Assembly: GCA_030248225.1 (NCBI GenBank)
Contig: JASANE010030242.1
Coordinates: 16,863 to 80,862, forward strand
Reading direction: 5' to 3'
DNA: 64,000 nt
Source of the DNA: Trileptium ribeirensis
Lineage: Eukaryota > Nematoda > Enoplea > Enoplida > Thoracostomopsidae
Both the position numbers and the translations under genes were made by a program. The notes below the pieces were generated by a model that searched no databases, was not told where the DNA came from, and saw nothing but the letters and a program-made list of their open reading frames with translations. Position 1 is the stretch's first letter; the number at the start of each line of letters is the position of its first letter. This document shows positions 12,501 through 24,500 of the stretch, one piece after another.

Positions 12501-15500
12501 CTGTAATTTGGAATTAGCGTCCGTACGGGTACATGGTTTTTGCATGAATACCTTGTATAATATAGCACTTATTTGCTATTTAGCGTCTCAGGATGTGAAG
12601 GCATGTGGAACAAAATGGAAATTCTGCACGAAATGTATAGTCCATGATATTTGTTTTCAGCTCCAATGACGAAACTTGGATTCAGTCATTTATCTCTAAT
12701 TAGCTCAAATCTTATAACTTATTTCTTTAGGTTGCAGGGCTTCTCAATCGTCGCCTAGATACCTCAACGCCAAAGCTCGACATGGATGTATACATTTATT
12801 TGATCGATTCTATTTCACGGGTTAATTTTATGCGAAAACTGCCGAAATTTTATGATCTAATCGTAAATAAGATGGACGGTATAGTGATGAAAGGTTATGT
12901 TTCGTCATGTTTTTGCTGACCTTAACTATTTTAATAATTAAAACTGGGTAAACATTGCAAATTATGCAATTTAAAAATAACTGATGGATTTTTGTAAGGT
13001 GCAATTTTACAGTCATCATACGTTCGATAGGCTAACAGTTCATATGACGGGGCGCCCAATGAAGGACATCTTTCCATAGCACAGCGGAGTACTAATAAAG
13101 CTATGTAATTACATTCATACTCGGCGCTACTGGTTGCAACGTCTGCTCTTCGCATGGGGTGATTGGGTGACCGAATAAGGGTTGGACGCTAGCGCCAGAT
13201 CGAGGACTCTAGGAGCATGCCAAGTTGACAAAGCGTCGTTTTTGAGAAATTTTGTACATGCTGAAGCGTCTTTTTAAGTTTCGTAAATCTTTTTGAAAAG
13301 CTTAGAGGGTTCGAACTGTAGGCTTTCGGAGTTTGGGGACTACCATCACACATTCAGTAATGAGTAGCACGACATTTTTGGGATGAAACTACATTAACTC
13401 TTAATGCCAGATACTGGAGGAATACCACATAGAAAGCAAATCCAGGTACATTATAATTCTAATTCTAGAAATAGCAAAATATGTATGTATTATTTCCCAG
13501 TAATTTGAAACTTACCGTAAACAATGTTTTAACTGAAACAATCGGAGATATATGCAGTTTCTCATTACGATTTCGATGCTAGGTTGCAGCGTCCGCCGGC
13601 ACTTAATAGCTTATAACGGAATTACCAGTGTTATTAGCTGTGTACTTCCTCAATATAGACGCGACCACTGTAGTAGATCGCAAGCGGGATCGTTAAAGAT
13701 ACGCTTGAAGCAGTTTCTTCACACTACTGAACCGTAATTGAATCGAAAATGGTCCAAGTCTTTCATAACCAAATTTATACGCAGTCTTCGTGGAGAATTT
13801 TGACGACATGTATATTCGGTTGTAACAGAAAGGAGCCATAATTTGTGGCATATCCCAGAAGGGTCATGTTGTTTTGATAAAACAGAATTCAATAATATTT
13901 GACTGCTAACCACAATGATATTGGAATTTATATACAGACATAGAGATTACCGAATAGCGAGAACCGAATTTAGCCACCACAGGAAACGCAGGCAGCTGTA
14001 TTTTATATTATTTTAACCCGAATCTCGCTTTATTGTATACGGCGAAATAATAATCACAGTGAGTGAGTTTTTGCTTGTTGGTGATGAACGGTGCATTAAT
14101 AAGATTATTTAACGGCTTGCTCTCTTTTGTTTCAAAATGTTCTTATTGTACATTGTTAATCCCGTTTTAATTTTTAACTTACACTGTTACCGATGTATTT
14201 TATTTTTAGGCTTCAACATTGTCGGTGATGGCACGCCATGGTCGCTTATTCCTATTCTCACGGGTCACTTTCAGACCGAGCTTTATGAAGCCAGGAAGCG
14301 TTTCAGTAATGCAAGTTATCTTGACGACTGGCCGCTGATATTCAAAGTAATGTTGATTCTTAATAAAAGTGCAGCTACAGCAAATTTTCAATCAACACTA
14401 TAAAGCTAATTCACTATGTTCGTTCTAAATCATTACGATTTTTCCATTTATTAAATTTATTCATACGCACGCAGCAAGAATTTTGAGGTTCGTAGGACCA
14501 GATTATTGTGTATCACATTGTGATATCTTCAGCAGTCTACGAGACACCCTTGCTTAGATGAGATATATACATTTTGGTTTGCTTAAATAACCGGTAAAGT
14601 ATTTCTCGTTTTTAAGGGTACCATCCGACACGGCTTCCGTGTTGCAAGTCACTAACCTACCACTGACTTGTGGTGTAGTGACAGTTTTTGATCTAGTCCT
14701 GTCAAGTTTTTCGCAATACCCTGTACAACTCATAACCAGGAAGGTTTAGTTTCGAAAAGAGAGAACAATAATTTATATTTGTCTCTTGGCCCGAAAAATT
14801 CAGGAAATACACCATTTACCGGTCATTTTGCGAACAGATATGTCACTCTACACGTTCGCCGAATGTAAGAATAGTATGAAAGAAAGTTGGGGATTTCTAC
14901 CAGACCAATGCGCAAACATGATAGTACATAGTACTATATTCCTTGCCAAAATTGTGTTAATCGTGGTAACGTGAGTAGCAGCCGAATATATTTATCACCT
15001 TTCGAGCGGCGATTATAGACCTTTTGGATATATTGGGTTTTCTATCCTGTTCAAATGAAATGTATTTTCTGCAAATTAGTCACTAACCATTGAACATCGT
15101 GTGTACTGTAATTCGAGTCTCGAGTGGTCGAACAGTCAACGAACAGAATGTGTAATGAGTACAGTGGGTCTTCAAACTGTGTTATTTCACCTTAGCAGCA
15201 TCAGCTTACTGTATACGTATGTCGCTTTCCTCAGCTTTGACGCACTCCGTTATGGACGCTGACATTTTCGCACATCGTGAGGAAACGGGGCGAGCAGTGC
15301 TACTCTACGGCAAGCGACTTTTGGAATAATTTTGCGTTGACGCCATTTAGCATGTCCAACAAAACCAGAAACCTACAGCACCCACCAGAAAAGATCTCTG
15401 CTCGGTCACTGCTAAACACGTGATATAGTTGCATTACTCGCTCAGTTCGAAAGCGACAGTCATTTCCGGCTGTATAATGTATCTTCCTTGACATTTCATA

Positions 15501-18500
15501 AATCATGCAAATTAAAAACTAGAAACAGTTCTGCAATGTCCAAATTGAGATTCCTGAGCTCTTCAAATCACCAAAAAGGCAGTATATATCAGGAACAAGA
15601 TACTGACAATAGTTGACAAAATATGACAAATAAATTTCGCTATTGTATCAAAATTTAGCAATGTCTTTGAACGGTGCATTGGAATAACGACATAGCCCCG
15701 GTGGGCTTTAAACCACAAAGTTAATGCTTTTAATGTGTTTAATAACCGTATAACACTACGGTTCACTTGCAACAAATAATAAAGTCACTTCAAAATTTGC
15801 GAAATTTCGTTTCGTTTGGGGCATCTTCAAACACTGCTTCGTTGCTCAACAATGGCTTGTCTGACAATAAAGTCTTGGTTGGCCAGCCGGTGGAAGAATT
15901 TAACTCGACGCCTTCAACAAGCGTCATGATAAAATTCTAAATGTCAGGTGACACCATGGCTAATATGACATAGTTGTTAACTACGTAGTCTCGGTTTTGT
16001 GAGATTTTGAGCAAGAAACCATTGAAGTAGCTCAAACAATAATAGCTTGGTCTACAAATAATATCTTTTCCACCTGAACAAAATAGTGCCTGAGGCATGC
16101 GCTGTGGCCCCTGGCTTCAAACAGGGTGAATTTTCCTCGAAGGTAGCTACAGGAAAAACGCGCACTAATATTAGCAGGGGTTTTGTGTTTGCATTTTATC
16201 GTGTTTCCGTGCATTACAATACGTATGTTGCTTTTTGTTGCGTATGTACTGTAAATACGCATTTTAACGTTTTATTTTATTCGCAAAAAATCCAAACAAA
16301 ATTGTACCGTTAAGCTTTACCCGCTTTTTGTTAGGACGACTATTTTTATGTCACGTCAAACTCTAAGGGGTGCTGGTTCATCACTTGGGAAAGCCAAAAT
16401 TTATTCGGCTAGCTTAATTCGGGCGACGCCCAAAATTCTTTAAGGCTCGTACTGTATGAGGTAATACCATCGAAGTAAAAACCTTTTTGCACAGTTAAAG
16501 TTGCTTCAGGAAACTGACATGTTTGTTATTTCGTGATATGAAGTTGAATAGGAACAGCATGATTATGCTATGTATACGGTATTCTTAGACAAAATTAGAA
16601 TAATGTATGCTTCTAGTTACTATCAAAATTAATGCTCAAACATCGAACAAAGTTTCGTTCGATTTCGATCGTTTTCGTTTAAACGAAAATCGATTAATTT
16701 AACAAATTTCGATTGTCGCGTTTAATTTAACGAATTTCTATGCTTAAATGAAAAATAAACTTTTTTAAAAAATGTTAGTTTGCATTTAATTTAACGAACT
16801 TTGTTTAAACGAAGATCGGTGAATTGCGCTATCGTTCGATTTCGTTGTGCATTCGAATTTATGTGCACTTAATTCTGATGGTAAGTGTATAAGGAGCTGG
16901 CCTCTCCACACTCCTTAATTTCGCCTCGAGAGCTTTTAGCTTGAGGCCTCCAGCTGCGAGCTGGGAGGACCTGGAAATACCTGGGAAACCACCAGCTTAT
17001 CAGAAGAATCCGTAGCCCCTCCCCCCACCCCACCTGCAAGGCGCTTCATTTGACTTAGGATTTGTCGTGAATAGTCGATAAGCGATAGTACTATCTCTCT
17101 TTTGCTACTTTTGCTCTGACCATTTTTTGTTTCGGTCTATCATTTTTGACGTCGCCTCTAAAATACCTGTGAGTGCTGGAGGTCGACCTGTTGGGAAGCG
17201 CAACCTCACTTGGAGGCATGACTTTTCGTAACCCCGGAATTCTGGAGGGAGCTTGAAAGCTTGAGCTACCCCTTCCCCTATATGGCGAGGCTAGAACAGT
17301 ATTCGAATAACGACTCTGTGAACCATGGATTTATCGTAACGAGAAGTTTGTCTCATCGCCAAGGTGGTGAATTCTTTGCATTGAATTTGAGACAAGTACA
17401 CAACTATATTAAGCAGCAACGTGCAAAAAGAGCCGAATATCAACCAAGTTGTTTGAATAGTTGAAGAGATAACCATTTGTTGCTTATTAGCGATTTAAGT
17501 ATTGCTTATTTGGGTGCTATTGCGTATTGCAACTACTACGTAGTGAATGAATGACCCTAAAAAAATAAACTGGCTCAGATATCTGCACCAGTTACCCAGA
17601 TACAATTCACAACATGTTTTGTCGAACCACCTTTTAAATCTAGCCGAGCCCATTCAGCCCACTCTTAGATCGGTTTCGCGTCTAACTGAAGGGAACAAAT
17701 AGTATTTTAAGCTATCTAATGAGCTATAGTGCGCGGCAATATGCCTAGAAAAAGTTTGGTTATGCGCGTCACCCTGAAAGAAACGCAGAAACGGACACCG
17801 TTGGAACATAACACTCCGGCCAGTCAGTATTCTTTGCTACGTCCGTTTCACTCAGTTATCAAAATTCAACAACAAATTAACGATATTTTTGATGTTTTAT
17901 GATACATAGTTTATCTATGCAAATGTAATCCTACTTTGTTGTAGCCACTGTTTTTAGAACTACACTAAGGCGGGTTACGTCACTGTCTTTGCAGAAGAGC
18001 AACCACAGTTCAGCTTCTTTTCGTACAAACTCAAAGGATTTCGGAATCCACCTGTTGATCATTATTTGAGGCGCTACGAGCAAGCTGTCAACTGGGTATG
18101 TATATATAATACTATTAACGTGTACGATCTTTTCGAATTTCGTAGAATCTTTTTGAAAACGACATCCTACAAAATTATTATTGGACATGGACGCGCAAAA
18201 TGAATAAGCGTGGCTATATTTACCCTAAACACACGAATTCAAATTCTGCATCCCGGACCAAGTAGGCATCGACGAACAACGTAAAGCTCATTAGTTCAAA
18301 CCCAATAACAACCTATGTACCTTTGACTTTTGTGGGTAGTAGCCTATAGTATGTAAAATTATGGTACAGTAAATTTATTGCTGGTTTTACGCGAGCTTTT
18401 CAATATACTAGCTACGACGATGATTCCGTAATATCGAAACTCATGCTCCAATGTATAGTTACAGTTACAACCAGAATTAGTGCTCTAAAATTGATAGAAA

Positions 18501-21500
18501 CTTCGTTCGGTTTCGATCGTTTGCGTTTAAACGAAAATCGATCGTTTAAACGAAAGTCTATTAATTTAACGAATTTCGATTGCGTCAAAATAAAAAAACA
18601 ATTTCATAAAAAAATTTAGTTCGCGTTTAATTTAACGAATTTCGATTGCGTTGACATAAAAAATGTTAGTTTGCGTTTGATTTAACGAATTTCGTTTAAA
18701 CGAAGGTCGATCGATTGCGTTTTCGTTCGATTTTATAAGCACTTAATTCTAATTGTAACTGTATGTGTAATTATTTCTAGATGGAAAATATAAATAATAA
18801 TGACATTGTTATGGATGGTGGTTCTGTGGCGGCTCCAGGCAGACCCACCACCATAACTGCTACTGGAGTCATGGTAGAATTGAAAACGGAGAAGCATTAA
18901 TATGCTACAGCGCAACAACAAACGTCTCATAACACCATCTCACCCTCACCCTACCCATAACATCAACAACCACCACCCTTACCACCACATCATAGACCTT
19001 CACCACCAATCCCATATCATCGACTACAGTCACCACCATCTCCCTTTTCCTGGCCCCACACCGAGGACAAACTATAAGTACTTCATCCAGATTTTGTGGT
19101 TGCCCCATTATTTCAGCAAGTCTAAACATCTAACCGCTTTTTCAAAGCTCTAGGTACCGGACCCAGTTGATCTCTTCCTTACTGGCAAATATGCCTTCAA
19201 CACTGAATGTTTCGCAATGCATGAATTTTGAATGAAAAATCGTTTTCAGCGGGAGAGTCGTCTGCATTCGGCGGCGGATGCCTCTTTTTCTGCTCATGAC
19301 AATGTTAGTTATGTTATGTTTTGGCGCCTCCTGCGTGGGACCCATCACTCGTTGTCACTATGCAAAAACTAGTTTTCCAGGGGTAAGGAGCGGCGATGGG
19401 TCTTGGGTTACGGTTGTTAATAAGAAGAAAAAACGAAAAAGCAGAAAGGCAGAATATTTTCGTCGCCCAAAAGAAACGCTTAAGAAAGCGTGATGGCAAA
19501 TCCTATCGCATCCAATCCCTGTGTGTCACTAAACTTAAGATGATCCTGCTAACCATCCTATTTTGTATTTTTGCAAAGAATTATTTGTTCGCGAACAGAG
19601 GCGAATTCAAATTTAAAGCTAATGTTACTGAACTGTCATTACCGGATTGGAAGTGGCTTAGCCTAGGTTAACTATGTACCGCATCGAATCTCAACTATGA
19701 ATGTGGATTGCATATTGGGTGTGTGACATAGCATGGATAGTGTGGTCATCATAAGTTTAGTGGCGCACTACCTACTTCTCAACAAAACACCATGCTGAGA
19801 CAGTTCAGCTCGAACCGAAATTCCAGTAGGTACTGTTTATTTACTCTCTGGCTCGGACATTCTCATAACCTCAAATACCAACAGAAAGAATAATATCCCA
19901 CCAAATCTGCAAGCCAAACTCCAACCAACCGGACTTTAAATCGAACGTTTTGTCAATTCCTACATCTCTACAAATCTTGTTCCTTGCAAAAAGCTTCAAA
20001 TAGCAGCTATAATCTATCGTTCTACTAACAAGCAACTAGGACAAAATATTTACAGTATATTTTAAGATTGTATCTTCCAACAAAATGCAAGATTACACTT
20101 TCTTTCAGAACTAAAAACCTCGAGAACCAGTAACTGAACGCACCCGTTGTAGTTCTGCCTTTCAACTGCTAATTGTCAATCAGACTTGTGTCCCATACTG
20201 GTCATCATTTAGACGGCAGGTCAGGCTGCAATAAAATCCTTGCGCCGTTCGCTTTATGTTGTCGTTGGAGTTGCCGTCGCAGTTGTCGTTGGATATTGTC
20301 AAATTTCTCTTTGGTGATCGGACGCCTGGTGGCACAGCGACGACGGACAGGATATCGGACGGCATAGCTCCATTGGATGCTGGCTTTTTCAACATATCGA
20401 CGGTCTTCAACGGCTCGGCATCATGATAGCTCGTTCGATATTTGAAATGTTCAAATTGTTTGACTCTAATCCAGCGGACGTCTGACTTGAAGTTGACCTA
20501 TTCATTCGCAGTGTTCTTCACACTTTTGACCAAATTGAGCTTGCCGAACAGTTTTTTATATCAATAACGGCATTGGTCAAGTTGGTGACTACAAATGGGT
20601 TTTCGCGACGACACTTGACCGTAATGTCACGATATTCCTCGGCCATAAATATTTGCTCGTGCTTCCGCAGTTTCTTCTCGATGTGGCCAAAATCGTGGTC
20701 GCTATCGAGGCGAGAATGTTTAGCACGGGGAACTTGTGGTTGATGCCCTTGAATCTTCCAATTCGGACCAAACAATTTTGTAGCTCGACAACATACATAT
20801 TCTTGTTCTGACCAGTACACGAATCTGATCAAGCCGTTAACTCCGCAGCATCTGAGAAGGCATCTTCTTCGAAGAACGCTAGAAGGCACGACACTATTTC
20901 TGAGTACTCGCAAGCAAAATGGTACTCGGTCCATGAATACATGAACCCGCGACCTGCATTCGTTGTTGTTGAGTGTACTGCGTGGACCCCGAAATTGTAC
21001 ACGAAAGTTGCCTTAAGTCGAGGGCTTCGGTACTGATAATGTGGGCAACGGTATTGTTTTTTTGCAGATCAAACGTGATATAACGCACGTTTTTGGAATT
21101 CGAAGCCAGTCTGCGATCCGATGCCATCGCAGAATACGCGGCGTCAGCTTCGGCTCGATGCTCCGCCAATCCGCGCCCTCCGATTTCACACGTGCCGTAG
21201 GTATCGCTACGGCGGTCGCCAAGGTCAAAATTGAAATGTGTATTGAAAATGTCATTATAAAAGTGGTCAGTCACCCTGTCTGCAACGTTTTGCTGCTGCT
21301 GCTTTATGAATATATCATGCATTGTGGCGATTGACGAATCCTGCATTGTGGCGATTGACGACGTTGAATTAAGGTATCGTCGTTGCGGATTATGTAGCCG
21401 TAAATAGTGACTCTCCTCGGAGGGAAAAGAGGATATATTGTCAATAACCTTTTGCCGTAGTTCCTCAGGAATGCCGTGCGGACGACTGTGATGTTTCCCG

Positions 21501-24500
21501 GATTGGTAGTTCGGCGGTCCCACACCATCACGTTGTAGCGCTAATTGGCGAATATTTTTGATATACGTGGTACCGAAGCCGTTGAGCATGAAGAGACCAT
21601 TTAGGCAGATATGATGCTCCGTATTCTCGATTGTGATGGTGCTGATGAACGGTGACGTTCGTTGTTTTGTGGCCACAGTTTTTACGTCGTGTTACTGTGA
21701 CCGCACGTTGACATGAGCTGTCTAAACGTCACTTTCCGTCTTTATCCAACTTCCCGTAAAGGTGATCATGGATTGTTTGTCGTTCATCAGATATTTTCGA
21801 CGTTCATTGATGTCGACACTCCTTCAGCCCACAGAGATTGAGGCCTATTGGAGCACGCTTTCCGGTGATATGTTTGCCCTTGGCGTTGACGTGATCGAAA
21901 GTTTATCATTTAGTTACAGCGTCACGGAGAACACTCCGTTTCTACAAATGTTCTCGTTGCATTCTCTTTCGCGAAGTTGGCCACTTCGACTCATCAGTAT
22001 CGGCACCGTCGCCACTGCCGTCGTTTGCTGCTCCATCGGCGTTATCGCGGCTCTCATCGTTTACTGTTCCATCGGCGTTATCGCTGCTGTCGTTCGCTGT
22101 TCCATTGGCGTTATCGCGGCTGTCGTCGTCTGCTGTTCCATTGGCGTTATCGCGGCTGTCGTCGTCTGCTGTTCCATCGGCGTTATCGCGGATGTCATCG
22201 TTTGCTGTTCCATCGTTGTTATCGCGGCTGTCGTCGTTTGCTGTTCCATCGGTGTTATCATCATCGGTGGCAACTCGATCCCCGATCATATCGTCGATAT
22301 CTGAAAACGCGATCATGAATAAGGCATTCTATAGCATCTTAGATACAATTACCAGATACAGATACGTGAATGGTAAAATATAAAACAGAGTACTGCAAGG
22401 CAAGGAGTTTTGGAACCTAAGAATCGACGCTTCTTTTTGTACCAGATGTATATATTATTTATGTTTATATATCACAGAAATGATCGGAAAGGACAACACT
22501 TCGATTTGTGTTCATGTACAAACGAGCAAAGCAGAAGGCGGTCACAACTCTGAAGAATGGACGCCGTTCTTAGGGTCGTATATTGCATGTTTTGATTCGC
22601 TCTCATCGGAAGCTGAATGGCTGGCACTGATTTGTAGCGAATCGAATCAAAATTTGCCGGGGCTGTGGGTGACGGTTATTATGGGATTATCGAGAACTTG
22701 AGCTGTGATATCCTCGTTGGAGCTGAAAATGTATCAAAGCGAAATGTTTAGAACCTAGAATTCTAACTTCACAAGGTTCGTTGAGCTGAAAGAACAAAAG
22801 AAGACATGGGCTAAGACATCACAAGCACAGTGCGTGGTACTAGTAAAATTCGTTTCAATCAGGCCCTTGAAAGGTATACTGCAACTATACATTGTATTAT
22901 ACGTAGAACACTACATTAACATGTATATATACATAATACAAAATCTTGCCAAGTTGCTTCACGAAGCATTTGGAACTTGTCGTTTTCGCCCTCATCCTAG
23001 CAATATTCGCTACATTTTTCAATGTATTCCGAAAATCTTGTCGGTGTTTTTCCAGTGAGCTTGAGAAATTCCGGAAGCTGCGGGTTGTCGAACGGCAAAA
23101 TGATAGTGTTCCCCGTGGCAATCCTGGAATAGGTATAATCGAACCACCAGACAAGGAGTTGGTTGTGATTAACCGCTTAGTAGCAGTGGAAGGATCGCAT
23201 GCAATGGCAGTCTAATACTTTGCTCCCATTTAATAAATATCCAGTCATTCGTAGCAAAATTGGACAACTTAGGTTTTGCAACACGTTTACGAACTATTAT
23301 GACACTAAAACTTGAACAAATCAATAAAACGAGGTATATTTGAGTTACATATGAACAAATACGTATAAGGCAGTGAGCCGGAAGACACTCGAATTGGTCA
23401 GATAAAGTATTGGATTATTCTCTAACGTTAGGAGCCCAGTGAGCTGGAAGATACTGGAATTGGTGGGCTAAAGTATTTGAGTATTCGTTCTAGTTGGGAG
23501 CCCAGTGAGCCGGAAGACACTGGAATTATTGATCGGCTAACCAAAGTTTTCTTTTAATTTAATATCAACAATACGAATTTTTGAGCAGCAATGCCTCACA
23601 TGTTTACACAAGAGTAATGACGGTCTAGGGAGCACGTTCATACTAGAATTGCACGACTATCATACCTAAGTATTCATTCTAGTTAATGTTCCAGTGAGTG
23701 GAAAGTCGATTGAATTAGCAATGCAAAAATGTCCTTTGAGGATAGTAGACCATCAGTACTCTTGGTGAGAGCGAATAGAACTTAATAGCTGAAACGTTTT
23801 TCGTTTTTTACATGCGGTTGAGCATTAATGTCTTGACCAGTCTGTTTGATGCTAGCGTTCAAACATTAATCCTGAAATATTTAAAACGATACTTATTTTC
23901 CGGTTACCTTGAAAACATGTAAACTCCAAAATATTTACCGTATAATATGTTCCAAGAACTTTATATTCAATTTATTATGATGTTACTTTTGTCATATTTT
24001 CGACTTCAGCAAGTCTAGGATGGTAATAACAGATTATATTATAGTAACTTTGCGTATTTAATTTTTATTTGGAGCTCTGATGGTTTCTGCAGTAATTTTC
24101 AGGTAGCAAAACATCATAAAGCATACTGTTTGGGCGATACTCCGCGATCGATATTACTTTGCAAGTACTTCAAAGAGTTGCAAGTAAACAAATTCATTAT
24201 AATATTACAAGGATTATCGGCATTTTGCTGTAAGTACTAAAATTCTTGATTTTGCGCGATCAGCAGCCATTTATGCCACGCCTAAAAGTAAATATGACAT
24301 AGCAGGGTCATTTCACGCTACGATGTCCTTTTGTGCCAGAAAAAATGACTAATAACTTTTTTGGCTCCGATTATCTTCATTTTTACTCCCTATGACCAAA
24401 ACACGTCAAGGATTCCGAATTTTAGGTCGCTATAGTAAATTTTTTAACCGTTCTGATGCTATAGCTTCCCAACTACCACCCCTTGATAACCAGCCTATCA

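Larger units (their letters stand above)
7924..12730 (+). other. DUF229 intron 3
   Basis: Contains a dispersed-repeat-like stretch around 8390-9340 with a short ACACACAGACAGG run near 9178, a region 9340-10280 without clear content, and a ~175-bp unit array with a nested TIR element (10440-11800). The remainder is AT-rich and featureless. Confidence 0.7.
20518..22316 (-). pseudogene. Degraded multi-copy invertebrate transposon-type protein (transposase-like)
   Basis: Reading down the minus strand: an acidic repeat region (22316-21942); a long open block (21676-20894) with HICLNGLFMLNGFG, then GIPEELRQKVIDNISSFPSE followed by SHYLRLHNPQRRYL, and YNDIFNTHFNFDL; then a last block (about 20750-20580) with DSDHDFGHIEKKLRKHE and NPFVVTNL. 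From memory of invertebrate genomes, this order (LxxLG...., PxxESHYxR, FNxxFNIxF, HS-DxDFGxIEK, NPFxV) is that of a multi-copy family of uncharacterised transposon-associated proteins. Frame breaks occur near 21940-21680 and around 20900. No terminal repeats were located. The family name and the catalytic type are not certain. Confidence 0.7.
18096..24102 (+). other. DUF229 intron 6
   Basis: At 6 kb it is the longest intron of the gene. It contains a MITE (18460-18763), a CACCAT-rich low-complexity run (18930-19050), a repeat end (19528-19567) and a degraded minus-strand transposon-type gene (20518-22316). Between 23350 and 23720 three weakly similar AGTGAGCCGGAAGACACT-type segments repeat. 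Confidence 0.75.

Noticed and set aside
21762..22304. Plus-strand 180-residue frame with SIGVIAAVVVCC repeats
   Set aside because: It is the antisense of the 36-bp acidic coding repeat; the hydrophobic repeat is a by-product of the minus-strand frame.
22897..23215. Overlapping frames on both strands (GGSIIPIPGLPRG minus, EKFRKLRVVERQ plus)
   Set aside because: A third minus frame (TGNTIILPFDNPQL) looks equally protein-like, so this may be mobile-element debris, but no family or frame could be chosen.
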